From Cadophora sp. MPI-SDFR-AT-0126 (lineage: Eukaryota > Ascomycota > Leotiomycetes > Helotiales > Ploettnerulaceae): a stretch of DNA of 64,000 nt. The notes beneath the pieces were generated by a model. That model saw only the letters and a program-made list of their open reading frames with translations, did not search any database and was not told the DNA's origin. Numbering within the stretch: the first letter of the stretch is position 1; each line of letters begins with the position of its first letter. Shown here one piece after another: positions 24,345 through 36,233 of the stretch. The DNA lies in NCBI GenBank assembly GCA_020747065.1, contig JAGMVK010000015.1:248001-312000 (forward strand). The letters run 5' to 3'. The position numbers and the translations under genes were made by a program.

Positions 24345-27014
24345 ATGGCTCATGTTCAAGGAACAGATGTGTTTACTTTGGCAGACACTACCGACACCAG
24401 AAGGAGATTCGCGTGTCGGACATGTTCCAGAGCTTTCAAACGACGGGAACATCGCACCAGACACGAACGGAGGCACACCCAAGAAAAGCCTTACCAATGT
24501 GAGACATGTGAAAATCGATACATGCGCAAGTGAGTAAAATCGCATTCGAACACATTCAGATTGCTGATTCGGGAACAAAAATAGAGACCTTTTGGTAAGG
24601 CACCAGAGACTTGTCCATGGAGCAGAGAAATCGACGCCTAAAGGAAAGGCAAATGCAAAAAACGGTCAGGACATATGTTTACCGACAACATGCAAGACTC
24701 CTACCCTCTTGCGAAGCATACCTATCTAACTCTACATTAGCTCTACCTTCTCCGGACTCTTCTTCCGCGACCAATGTCCAAGCAGACGAAAACACATCTC
24801 CTAATACCAACCCTGCGTCAATGTCCGAAGTTGCGTCCTCAGGACCATTCTCGGCATCTTTACAACACAATTCCGAGAAAGTTAGGTTGGTTGATTGCCA
24901 AGATGTCTCTATAATCCCCATGCAATATGGAGACGTTGGTACAGAATGGCCCGCATTCGCAGATCCCTTCTTCGATTGGCAATCTCAGCAGATGGCCGAC
25001 TTTGCTCTTCCTCATCTGGACAGCCAACTCATGGACGGTTTCTCGCCCTTAGAGGAGTTCTCGACTTTATTCCATGGCAATACTGATCTTTCTGCCGAAT
25101 TTGAGTCAAACATCGCTGGCGACCATCAGGTCTCACAATCCGCTGCTCATCAGAACAGTCCCATCTCCGTGAAAGTTAATCGCCCAGTCCTCCAATCAAC
25201 GAGACATCAGAAGCCCACCTCTCCGATCCACCTCACGAATGAGACGCGCGAGAAGTGCCTGAGAGATCTGGCAGATCAAGTGTCTCCAGAACTCTTAAAA
25301 CTCATGACACCCTTCGCTACCGTGCTATACGAGCGTTGTCTCCAACGATACTTCGCGATTTTCAACACCCACACACCACTCTTCCACCTCCCATCACTGG
25401 ACCTCGACAAGATTCCAGCACCTTTATTACTCTGCATGTGTGCCATTGGCGCAATATACCGAATGGAAAGGAAGATCGCAGCGATCTTTTACAATGTCGC
25501 GCATCAGAGTCTCGAAAGTATCAGCTCGCTTAGTTTTGGGAGAGGCCCCCCTCTTCAAGGACTGCTCCTTCAAGACTGGATCAAGCCCGCCGATGTGAAG
25601 AGCAATGAGTCACCGTCTCCTCCACTCTGGGTCAGCCAGACGAAACTGCTCATGACCATGTTTGAGACCTGCAGTGGCGACCCGGAACTATCAACGGTGG
25701 CGATTAATCGACTTGGCTTTTTCGTTTGGGTAATCTGCCTACACTTTTGTAAATTCTTATCTGATCAGCTTCTCAGGATTTCCGTGCTCGTTTGATATGG
25801 CTCCAATCTCATTTAAATGAGCTTGATGACTTTTCGTGGGATGTGTGGATAGAAAGAGAATGTATCAAGAGGTTCGGCAGTCCCTAGTAGCATTATGCTA
25901 CATTTTCTCACTCCCCGAGATAGGTTGTTGTACGGCTATATATATATTTGCAACCTAATATCGATACTCTACGGTTATGCATCAGGCTTCTCAATGTTAA
26001 CAGACGGCAACGTCGAGATGCCCTGTCACCACTCCCTCTGGGACTCTCCAAACGCAGACGCCTGGCAGGAGAACGCCAAAGTCCGAGGACTCGACTCACC
26101 ATTGCGACTGAGAGATGCAGTATCGCGGTTGCTGGATGTGACGGTTTCTCACGACGTCCCAGAAGAATACTGGGAGTGGGACCCTTACTCATGTTGCGTC
26201 GCCGTGAACGCCGTGTCAATCTACATATCGCACATGACACAGGGACTGCATCTGCTGGGCGAGAACTCGAATTGTACAGAGACGAGCCAAATCCAAGGGT
26301 CGGATATCACAACTCAGATGGAGACTGCGATCAGTAAATGTCTCCTCCTCATCAAAGACGCGAGAAACCGGGCCGATGAATCATGCGCCTGGGACGATAC
26401 GGAAGGACCCTTACTATTCAATTCCCTCGCGATGTTGAGAGTGAGTTATTGCAGGATCATGACGCGAGCAGAATCAGCATCTCGAGGGATGCTCTTCCGG
26501 ATGAACGAGAGCGAGACTGAGCAGGCAATACGGCAATTCTTATCTGAGCCTATGGAGTGGACTCGATACCTGAATCGTGCTGTCTCTGTGGCTTTGGAGG
26601 GTATTCTGATCCCAACGAGGATTGGAAAGGGGTTGGTGAGAAAGACTTCTGCATTTACGTGGGCTGTTGAACATGCTTTTGCAGGATGGGATTCAAGTAA
26701 GCTTTCCTTTGTCCACACCAGAGCTTGAATTGACCTTGTCAACAGTCCTTCTTTTGACAAAATGGGTACACGCCAAAGAAATACTTCAGCATCGCGGGAT
26801 TACTCTTGATGAAGTGGACACGAAAATCATAGAGCGGGTGCGAGATATGCTCGCAGACGACATAGAGACAAATGATGTTGAGACTTCTCTCGCAGCGACG
26901 TTGACCCGCTCCTGGGCTGACTTCTATGACGATACATGGATATGGGGTGTAACGCCAAAAATGGGCAGGATCCTGCGACAGCTTGCGAAGCACTATGAGA
27001 ACAAGGCGAAATGA
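24345..27014 (+). CDS. C2H2 zinc-finger regulator with fungal_trans domain
   Basis: Nuclear transcription factor, likely regulator of the neighbouring enzymes. Exons 24345-24529, 24585-24664, 24717-25729, 25777-25871, 25924-26696 and 26746-27014 join in frame to 804 residues. Two adjacent C2H2 fingers lie at the N-terminus: FACRTCSRAFKRREHRTRH, and YQCETCENRYMRK continuing after the intron with DLLVRHQRLVH. A low-complexity middle follows, then a fungal_trans-type domain from about residue 270 (LMTPFATVLYERCLQRYFAI, HTPLFHLPSL, LLLCMCAIGAIYR, LLYGYIYICN). This C2H2-fungal_trans arrangement is known for regulators of carbon use and secondary metabolism. Two-finger proteins of the Msn2 type recognise G4-rich sites, which fits the GGGG motifs in nearby promoters. 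The target set is inference. Confidence 0.88.
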
Positions 27015-27139
27015 GTCTGCGAAAGCATTGATTTCTCAGGAACTCATCAAAAAACGAATGAAACTGGAGGGAACAAGAAGAAGAATGATCTCAGTATCGT
27101 CACCCCAAGATCGATCCCTCCCATTTAACCTTTCGGCAC

Positions 27140-27200
27140 TAGCGGCACCTTCAAGTCTTTACAAATTGCGTTTACTCTCTCGGAGCTGGTATCATCAGTG
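27140..27200 (-). repeat. Possible relative of the GGTATCATCA element
   Basis: GGTATCATCAGTGACCAAG at 27188-27206, preceded by a CTCTCGGAG segment like the copy at 14480. On the minus strand it encodes DDTSSER with codons different from the 14 kb copy. Similarity outside this core is weak. Confidence 0.3.
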
Positions 27201-28339
27201 ACCAAGTCATTTGCGCACAGATCGACGTATAGCCTTGACCAGCTCAAAATTCACAAAAAAAAGAAAGCCAGCTTGGCATTTGGATTACTCACATCAGTCC
27301 CGGCGATGGCTTTCTTCGTGTTGATGCGCATGAGCTCAGAGTGAAGATGGGAAGGAAGGGAGAACATTGGGAGATCGGATGAAAGATTTTACAGCGCCGG
27401 TGCAGCCTGTGTCGACAGGCAGGAACATGGAGTCAGTTCCGTGATGGTGAGGTTGAAGATTCGGAGATATATATCGTAGTGAATATCTTTGATAATTCTA
27501 ATACCCCCGAAATACTTCGCGGATTCTGGACAGGGAACAATTACTGCATAACCAGAACACTGCCAAATTTTGATTTATCCTTGCTCAATGCTCTGAAGCA
27601 GAACCCCACCCTCCAGATCTCACAATTCAAAGCCCAACGGCCGCAAAAAATGGAAAAGAAGAGAAGAACTTCTGCCTTCAAGGACTGATCTCAGAACCAA
27701 CGCTAAAGTACCGCAACATTCCAGTTACATGTCGTGCACAAACATATATAACCTTTATGAAGAAGCAACAGAGGCGTATTTCATCACCGATCAGAAGGCC
27801 CCAGCCATAATGCTGTTAGGCCACCGTCTAGCCTTGGCTGAAGCATTCGAGCGAACGGCATTTTCATTCCCCATCACACCCCCCTGGGGCTTGGATGGTG
27901 ACGAGTTTCTTAGCGCGATTGTTACGATTTTAGCTTTGCGTGGTGAGGTTGGAATTGACGATGGGAGAGCAGCTTTTGTACTTAGATTTCGGCAGGGCGC
28001 TAATTTGCTGCGCTATTGTACAGCACAGTACAGTGGTGGGGTTTGACTGGCGACAACAGAAGGGGAAGCAGGAGGTGTGATTCATGCCGTCAATTGGACA
28101 ATTTTATCAATTCAATTTGTGGGCACAAGAACTTCTGCGGCTATTTTCGGATTAGGGTAGTCATTAAACCCAATATCCCCCAATGCAAATGTTTATTTCT
28201 TCTAGTAGAAATATTTCAAAAGCCAGAATTCTCCTTCTCTCCAGTCCAAAGATCAGCAAATAAACAAGGAGAAAGGTATCTAGAAAATGATCTCAGTATG
28301 AAAGAGTAGAGGAAGCAATCAAGATCCAACCACAAGCAC

Positions 28340-28410
28340 CTTTCAGCTTTTGCAGATCTTCACCGGGGCCATGTCTCTACCGTGATATCATCAGTGATCA
28401 AGAACAGCCT
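28340..28410 (-). repeat. Possible relative of the GGTATCATCA element
   Basis: GATATCATCAGTGATCAAG at 28384-28402, preceded by CAGATCTTCA. It aligns with both 14 kb copies over about 50 bp with one or two small gaps. Confidence 0.35.
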
Positions 28411-29994
28411 CCAAACTACATTTGGACCGCACGACTAGTCCTGGCTGCTCCTCATATGTCGGCATTTCCAAGCTCGCAATTAAGCAAGTAGGCGGCTGCT
28501 AGCCTACGCGGTATTTTGGAATTCCCCCATGTATCTCAAATATGGCGAGAGCATTGGACAAAAGGTAACTTACGGACTGTGCAGAAATGTTCAAGGTGAA
28601 CTTTCGAAGAGCAGCTGACCTATGTAGCCTCCCTACTCCACGCACCAAAATTGAAGATCCAACAGAGCCTCCACATGCCGCGTGGCCAAGCGGATGGAGA
28701 AGATGATGATGACGAAGAAGAAAGTGAAAGATGAAGTGAAACATCTCAGAAAACCCACCAAGACCCCGACTACGCGTCAAAACCCCAAATTATGGAGATA
28801 GATGCGAGGGATCTCGTCTAATGCACGAGGTGGGGTCATCATCGATGAATGCTGCAACCATGAACACTTTGACCAACAAGTAGTCTGCCGGTCTGGTTGC
28901 TTAGCATTTCAGCATTGACTACTCAGCTGCTGCAGCGCGCCTCCTATCGTGTGTGAAGAGGAAAGGAAGAGTTGAAAGGGCGAAATGGAGAATTTGAAAA
29001 AGAGTCGGTTGACCGCTAAGATATTAGCCTCGCCGCTACCCCAATTTGATAGCCACTTACTTCGTTACAGGAGAACTATTTCGGAATTGACGTATCGACT
29101 AGGAGCTTTGATTGTGAACAATTGGAAGAAGCCAGAATGATATGTATGTTTGATAAACAGCCTCATGCACCAATCTTTAACGAAATGTACCCGAAACTAA
29201 TCTCCGCACCTACACCAGAACTCGTCCTCAACATCTCAGCCGACGGCCTTTACGAAAAGAGAGGTTTTCCGAGTGAGATCTTCATCCTAATATGTGATCA
29301 ATGATCCAATTCGTGGACCGACTGGATGCTGATTAATCGAATTTCTGGGATAATAGCCTCGTTGGAGTTTTCTTTACTTGATAGTCTAATAGAATATCGA
29401 AAGGAAAGTTGGGGTCGGTTCAACCAAGGGGTACGCTAGCGGCGCTGACTTCGCTGGCATTCGAACAGGCGCGGCCGCATGTCCGCTTTAATTACCAAGC
29501 GAAATGTCAATAGTTCGAAAGAGAGCCGTTGGGCGTCGTTTTTGGACAATAATGGAATTCAGGATGAGAGAACACTCACAGCATCACGATTGGTTAAGTC
29601 TGGACTGGATAACAAGTTTGCTCTCACTTCGCATCCTTTTGTGTTGATCGGTGGCAGGAGGGGTCTTCATCGGGTTGTAAAAAAGGGTACTTTGAAGACT
29701 TTCGCTTAATGACGGGTCCGGCCTTAAGCGTGAATTTGCTGATAAATACAGCGTCGATCGTGTCTGTATGTGACCCTCAGTCACGCCTACCATAGTGGAA
29801 TGTAGACTGAGCCTGATGATGTTGCGTGTATATATAGATGAGCTCCTTTGGCAAATGAGTTTCGCAATCAAGCTCTACGCAGTGACTAGCCACTTCAGAC
29901 CATTTCCCAACTTTCCTGAACATCGGAATCTTATTATTACCTATGCTCCTCTCTTGAATCTTAATACCTAGATACTTGTCATTACAAGTCCCTA

Positions 29995-30890
29995 ATGTCA
30001 GGCAAGACTTACCTTATCACTGGAGCAAACCGGGGCAAGTTCTCCCTTCATCTCTTCCAAGAACATTCATCTAACTCTCCAAATCACAGGCATCGGCCAC
30101 GGTCTCTTCAACCACTATATCGCCCAACCCAACAACGCCATCATTGCCGCCATCCGCGACCCCAGCAGCTCACAAGCTCTCCTCTCCCTACCAAGAGGGA
30201 CCAACACCAAAGTCCTTCTCGTCAAAATCGACTCCGCCTCCAAAACCGATCCCTACACCGCAATCGCCACCCTCCAATCCCAAGGAATAACCCACATCGA
30301 CGTCGTGATCTCTGCAGCCGGCATCGCAACGCTCAACACTATCGAAGAAACGCCCCTCGAGGAATTCGAGGAAATGCTCATGGTCAACGCCATCTCTGTC
30401 ATGTTGCTCTACAAAGCCGCTCTACCACTATTGAGACAGGCGGAGAAGCCAGCGAAGTTCGCCTTCATTAGCGCTGCGGCAGGTAGTTTGAATGATATGC
30501 CGAAGTATCCATATCCGAATGTTAGTTATTCTGCCTCGAAGGCGTTGGCGAATGTTCTAGTGCGGAAGATGGGGATGGAGAATGAGTGGTTGGTGACGCT
30601 GTGTATTCATCCTGGGTGAGTAAGAATCGAACTAGACATGGGATTGTGGTTGCTGATATTGTGAAGTTTGGTGCAGACGGATATGGGGAATATGGGGGCG
30701 AAGGCTTTTGGCTTGGATGAAGCGCCACTTACGCTTGAGGACAGCAGCAAAAACACAGCGTACATCGTGAGTTGTGCCTTATTGAATTCAATCTTGTATC
30801 TGCTGATGCTCGAAGATTGATCATGCAACCAAGAAAGATCATTCAGAGAAGTTTTTCAATGAAACGATTGATCAGATTCATCCTTGGTAG
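29995..30890 (+). CDS. Short-chain dehydrogenase/reductase
   Basis: Classical SDR using NAD(P)H. Exons 29995-30034, 30090-30615, 30667-30766 and 30816-30890 join to 246 residues. Splicing the first intron gives the cofactor motif TYLITGANRGIGHG; that intron has a GC donor (gcaagt at 30035) and a normal AG acceptor. DVVISAAGIA is the NAG-type motif. The catalytic Ser is in FAFISAAAGS and Tyr-Lys in VSYSASKALAN (YxxxK). HPGLVQTDMGN follows, after the third exon junction. The protein resembles the CsgA-like SDR group that includes many uncharacterised fungal ketoreductases. It is 3 kb from the C2H2 regulator on the same strand and could be the last member of the aromatic-oxidation set. Membership in that set is uncertain. 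Confidence 0.88.
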
Positions 30891-31669
30891 TCCACTAAGC
30901 AGTCCGATCACTCGACTAGTGGCCCAAGGTATTGGACAGCTTACCTTTGAGAGTACCATTTCGCACTTTGTGTTGTATAATGTAAGTAGTAGTGTATTAA
31001 ATTGCCTGAATTCAATTCTTTTACATTGTGCTCCAAAGCTGGAATGTAAGAAGTCGAATGTCAGGATCGTCCGAGAACAACCAGATAAAGTCAACACTCA
31101 AGTTGACATCAGAATCATGAATGAGCCGGTCGACAGCTTGCTCTTGAGCAGCAACCACTGTCTACTTGCTCAGAAGGCGAAGTCATACTTCGAATTGAGA
31201 CAACAAAAGCAAATCGAACCAGCAAATCCCAGACCCGGCGCAAGCCAAATACACAAAGTTTTCCAGCACATAAAAGCAGAAGCAAAGGAATTTGATCTTA
31301 GAGCCCCACGCCAAAAGTCATACACCATCAGAGACTAGTAGCAAGGCTGGCTACTCCCGATCGGACACGTGGCGCGGAGGGTAAGGCGATATCATCATCG
31401 ATTCACGAAGCAAATTTTCAACGATCACCGTCTAGCCGAATGTGGCTCCATGGGATGGCATACCATCTTCATTAATGGTGAGTTGTAATTCTGTGATAGC
31501 CTTACGACAACGTCGATGTAGAATGACTCATGAAACTCGTTAAATGTCATCATCACTTTCTTTTCATTTTGAACGGAAGAACCCCGATGCCCCTCAACCT
31601 CGTTAAAAGGCTTCCTTTGTGGCATCTCGAGGACTCTCTCTCTCTCTCTCCCTGTTATCCAGGCAGAAA
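30891..31669. other. Intergenic region between convergent genes
   Basis: Holds the 3' ends of the SDR and the NACHT-ankyrin gene. A 188-codon open frame overlaps the SDR end but runs through its intron and has no domain, so I do not call it. A CT microsatellite lies near 31,637-31,650. Confidence 0.45.
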
Positions 31670-34436
31670 TCACCCATAGACAACCCTTTTACCACGTGTC
31701 GCCCCGTGCTTCAGTAAAAGCTGTTTCATGTCCGCATCTCTTGCCCAATACAATGGTGGCTCCATCATCTCATTGCAAAGATTTGGATCAGCGCCTCTCG
31801 CAAGCAAGAGTTTCACAACTTCGATGTGGTTTCTGTATACAGCGACGTGGAGAGCGCTAGAGCGGGCACGTCCGCCGAGTGTATCGATGTCGGAGTCTTT
31901 TTCTGTGAAGAGGATGAGCCGGACTACGTCCACCAACCCAAACGATGCCGCGTACTGAGACAAGTTAGCTACCGTTGTTTGTGGATTCTCTAAGATTCAA
32001 GTTGATTCTCTCACTCTTGACATATACGATAAGAATAAGAAGGAACCTGGGCTTACGTAGAGAGGACGTGTATTGAGAACATAATTCAAAGGCACATCTG
32101 GAATCAGACAGCCCACCCAATAGGCATAATTACCACCATTCAAAAGCGTACAAGTATCAAAGAAAGCCTGAACTGTTTCCCTCGTTTTAGCGTCTAGGTA
32201 ATCATCTGGGTCACCTGGCATTCGTTCCAGATACTCTGGCCAGTGAACTACGCAATGCTTCAGAAACGGGTATGCTTCAAGGTGTTTCTTGTGATTCCCA
32301 TGAGTATGACCTCGAGAGAATTCTGGGTTCATGAAGTATCCGATACAGGTCTGGGCGAAGAATTGGCGAGCTGATGTTCGCGAGAAATGAAATTTGGCTG
32401 GGCCGGTGGGGTTGGGTTGGGTCAGGTAGTCGGCCACTGAGGCGTGGGCGAGCTTCAGCACAGAAACTGGCGTCTTGTTCGGCCATCTTGAAATGTATGA
32501 GACGGTCACAAGGGATGAGCAGCTTTGAAGATTAGCTTCCATCATTTCTGGGACGCTGGACGCCCATCTCACCATACAATCAAAGAGGAGCGCATTCGGG
32601 AGCACTCACATTGATAACACATTTCGAGGGTCAAGTAAGCGGGAGTCGGGATCGAACCGTGGAGGTTTGGCCTCGAGGTCAACAGCAAGAATATCCACAA
32701 TGTCTTCCAAAGTTAATGGCTCTTTTGTCACAGTCAGAGCTTGCAGAATCTTCATAACCTCGCCTAGGTGGTCGTCGTCAATATTAGCCAATATTTGGTC
32801 ATAAGTCTGGTCCAAACTTTTGGGTAGCCCGGCGGTGAGAGCTTTGCGCACAGCTGCTACGGATAGACATCGATTTAACATATCCAATTGGCACACTACC
32901 CATTGGAACCTGTTGACAAGCGTCAGAAAGATGAAATCGATATGAATGAAAGCGTCAAACTTACATTCCATCCTCCTCCCCTAGCAGTTTGGCTTGAATT
33001 TGCAATCGTATATCTGACGGCCACTTCGACAGCTTCTTGTCATTCTGTAACTTATCCGCAACATACAGCACGATGTCCTCGTTCATCTCAGCATCCTGCA
33101 GGCATATCTTGTCGGTAACAATGCCCGTCAGTGACTCTTCGATTTCTGTCAGCTGCCGACTTGTTGCCAATATGTGCAATCGGGAAAGATCCCAGCTTCG
33201 CATGGTATGTATGAATTGAAGAATCTCTTCACAGTCTGAACTTTCGTCCAACGCATCGAAGACAATGTAGACGTTTTGGAAGGTAAGAATCAAATTACGC
33301 AAGACTGTGGCGAGAGACTCGTCATCAACGGACATGTTACCGTCCTTGTATGCCTTATACGCATCGAGGAGTAGCACTGGCGTTGTCTCAGTCCGAGATG
33401 ATAGTTGCGATATCAGGGACCGGATCAGAGAACTTATGTCTCGTTTTCCAGCATCGTTAAAGTCAAAGTAGAAATATGCAACAACAGTATGAGGCATATT
33501 CTGACAGTAGAGAAGCAGTTGTTCGATGAGTGTAGAACTAGACACAGATGAGAATTAGTCGTCTCAGGGAGTTGGGACAAACCAAAGCACAGTCTTCCCA
33601 CTTCCAGCTGACTACTATTAGCTTTGATCAAACACGAAAGGCAGTGACTTACGAATCCCATAGAGCCACAAGAATGATTTCGGACTCGTGAGCCAATGTT
33701 CGTATTGCTTACTTCTCAGAAGCCAAGTCCCGGTATGGGCCTGGCGCTTCTTGCGATTTAACACATGATTCGCAAATGGATCGGGAGCTGCCAGCCACGC
33801 CTTGATGTCCTGTCGAGTCTGATCTGTGGAAGTAATGAGTACCAACTAGTCCATCTGGACTTCGAGGGGCCGTACCTGTACTGTGTTTCTCAAACATCTC
33901 TGTCAACCCACCAACTTGATCTTGGATAGCTAGACTCAATGACCTGGTTATCGTTAGTCCTTTGAAACCAATCTCTAACCACGAGGTCAAATGGCGTGGC
34001 GGCCGCACGTTTGATCCGCTGAAAGCGCGAGAAGCATCATGCTCTTCGACCTCTCCAAGCCCTCCAGCGCCTTTTTGACTTCCGCCTCCTTGAGCGGCCA
34101 TACCAATGATTTCCTTATTTTTCTCCATCCAGCCTCCGGCTCCAACTTCTTCTTCAGTTTCAACAGCTCATGTTGACAGCTCTCTAACGTTCCACCATCC
34201 TTAGCGAGGAGTTCTATCGTCGTCAATTTCGACATAGCTCCATCGGACTTGGACTTCTCAATGAGAGCGAGCAACCCTTCGAGGACATCTTTGAGGGAGT
34301 TGAGAGATGAGGAGATCTGGAGAACCTCTCTGGATGCAGATGACACTCCTTGACGGTAGTCATAGCAGATAGATATCACTGTCGTGGTCACCTGAAGCAC
34401 AGCAATCAGAGTGCCAGTTATGCTGATAGGGTCCAT
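31670..34436 (-). CDS. NLR-like NACHT-ankyrin protein
   Basis: STAND-class NTPase resembling fungal NLR proteins of nonself recognition. Eight exons (34436-34009, 33943-33876, 33823-33653, 33607-33583, 33537-32965, 32909-32610, 32555-32057, 31954-31670) join in frame to 782 residues. The N-terminus (MDPISITGTLIAVLQVTTTV) is the hydrophobic helical domain common before fungal NACHT modules. Splicing creates the Walker A motif LWLYGIPGSGKTVL; most of it lies on the 25-nt exon. Walker B is VYIVFDALDES, and QLDMLNRCLSVAAVRKALTAGLPKSLDQTY is the typical post-NACHT helical part. The C-terminus has only two or three ankyrin repeats (ALHVAVYRNHIEVVKLLLARGADPN). The few repeats suggest a short or trimmed sensor domain. 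The elicitor and effector function are unknown. Confidence 0.85.
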
Positions 34437-35082
34437 GGCTGGAGATTCAGCCTTGCGAGGGCCAAGTCAGCCCGACCTACGTACGGCTTTGTGGGCTCAG
34501 GCTGCACGAAGGCGTCAGGTGACTTCATGATCAGAACTTGGATTGACCAATGGGGGAGAAAGAGGGGAGCTAGATATGCAAGTACGGGCGTTGGGTGTAA
34601 CTCGCTGCTCTTGATGTGCAAGGAGAGCTTGGAAACGGAGTGCTTGGTTCTCCATCACCCAAACTTTCCCTAGAACTACACTCTCAAGCCGTTTTGTATC
34701 CTTTTCTCTACCATCACTGAACCAGATTCAAGTGGGACGAGTATCGGATTACTGTAATGTGAGGTTTATTCTTGTTATCGAACACGACCCCCATTCATTG
34801 CTTCATAGTTAGAGCAACGCAATACCTAAATCAAACGAAGAAGAGTGCCAGCAGGCTCTTCACGCTATGATACAGCAAGAAAGATCCGCCCGCCGTTGCT
34901 AAACCTTAAGAAGGAAATATTCATTTCGCCCAGAGAGTCAATTCGTGTCGCTTTTTATCCGATCATGCAAACCCAATATTGTACACAGAAGGAATTCGTA
35001 ACCCAAAACGAAACCGTCACTCTAAAACTTAAGATAGCTCTAGATTCGCTGATATGCAATTGTGTGTGTATGTGAGTGGACT
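34437..35082. other. Intergenic region, no gene seen
   Basis: Upstream of the NACHT gene and at the 3' end of the eIF4E-like gene. No coding structure found. Confidence 0.5.
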
Positions 35083-36233
35083 CTACTTCTTGTCCGAGGA
35101 AGGAGCATTGTCAACATCTCTGTTTCCGTTACGTCCTGGCGTAGTATGGTGATTGTTGTGCTGGTTAGACTTCTCCTTCCGTGCGTCATCAATCGCAGTT
35201 CGTTGTTGGATGCTGGAATCATGACTCTTCCATTCGACCTTGGTGTCAGGTGGAAAGCCGAGGACGCGTTTCATCGTCTCCCTGAAAGAAAGTCAGTAAC
35301 AGCCTAGCACAAGGGACAAGGAACGTCGAAACATACCTAATCTTGAGAACCCTCCCGCCATCATTGCGGGCCCAAATACTCAGGATATCTTCTCCATTTC
35401 TGACACTCAGAACAGCTCCGCAGACTTCTTCACTCGCCTCTGCGAACTGATCGCCGATCAGTGCAAAGAGGAGATCCTCCCAGTATCTGTCTGCGACTCC
35501 TTTCTTTAGTCTAACGATCCACTTTCCGCCCTTCTTATTCTCGTCATCCTCCCAGACTGGGCGGATACCTTTCTTGAATATATGATAGTCGGAAACGAGC
35601 GGCAGGGTCGAGGGGCGCTTCAAGTGACTGTAGACAGTGAAGAACTCCTCCATGGTTTCGAACTGCGCCATGGGGTGCAGGGTTTTCTCATACTCCACAA
35701 ACCCATTTGATTTCGATATTGGTGGACGAAACCAGAGTGCCCAGCCATGTCTCAAGCTGTGCGTAGGTGGTGGTGTGGGCGCTTTGGATCCTGCGAGGGA
35801 TGTCTTCGATGCCTTTGCACCAAGATCCTTTTGCTTCTCGGCAGTTGGAGTCTTCGCACCGATGGCACTGATGTAATCCAAGCCAGTCGTTGCCTTTGGT
35901 GTCTTCGGATTGGTGGTGAACTTGGAGAAAGCGCCGGTGCCAAATCCAAATGCGCCAGCTGCGCCAGAGGTTGGGGATGCGAGGGATGTAGTGGAGGGGG
36001 ACATGGCACCGAAAGGGTTTTTGTTACTGTGGGACGAGGTCTCTCCTGCCCGTCTACCTATGGATCCAGTATAACTCTTGTTCGATTCATTCGGAGGACG
36101 AGCGCCGTTCGTCGAAGGAGTCCCCGTAGCCGTGGACAAGGAGAGCTTGCTGGTGCTGGTCTATGATCAGTTTTGCGATCCTATATGAAGGGGTAAAAAG
36201 AGCGTACTTGGAACGGCGAGTCCACAAATCCAT
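35083..36233 (-). CDS. Class II eIF4E-family cap-binding protein (4EHP-like)
   Basis: mRNA 5'-cap-binding protein, probably a translational regulator. Exons 36233-36208, 36155-35337 and 35281-35083 join in frame to 347 residues, beginning MDLWTRRSNTSKLSLSTATG. A long disordered N-terminal extension (about residues 1-140) precedes the cap fold: HGWALWFRPP, ETMEEFFTVYSHLKRPSTLP, DYHIFKKGIRPVWEDDENKKG, GKWIVRLKKG, and EEVCGAVLSVRNGEDILSIW. Phe replaces the Trp in the usual EEFW motif, and the FKKGIRPVWEDD...GGKWIVRLKKG stretch matches human 4EHP (eIF4E2) more closely than canonical eIF4E. An Asn/His/Lys-rich tail closes the protein. The call of class II is good but not proven by alignment. The start is supported by the 54-nt intron, which restores the frame. 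Confidence 0.85.

Larger units (their letters stand above)
27015..29994. other. Intergenic region of 3 kb, no firm gene
   Basis: Several short open frames with no family resemblance. Minus-strand 27,380-27,120 has a small possible exon (MFSLPSHLHSELMRINTKK) followed by GTGAGT and a later frame ending TDDTSSERVNAICKDLK, but they do not splice into one frame. Copies of the GGTATCATCA element occur at 27188 and 28384. GTGGGGTCATC (28829-28839) and GTTGGGGTCGG (about 29409-29419) lie upstream of the SDR gene and resemble the cluster promoter motif. Confidence 0.4.

Noticed and set aside
30772..31338. 188-codon plus-strand open frame after the SDR
   Set aside because: It starts inside the last SDR intron and uses another frame over the last exon; no domain or conserved pattern.
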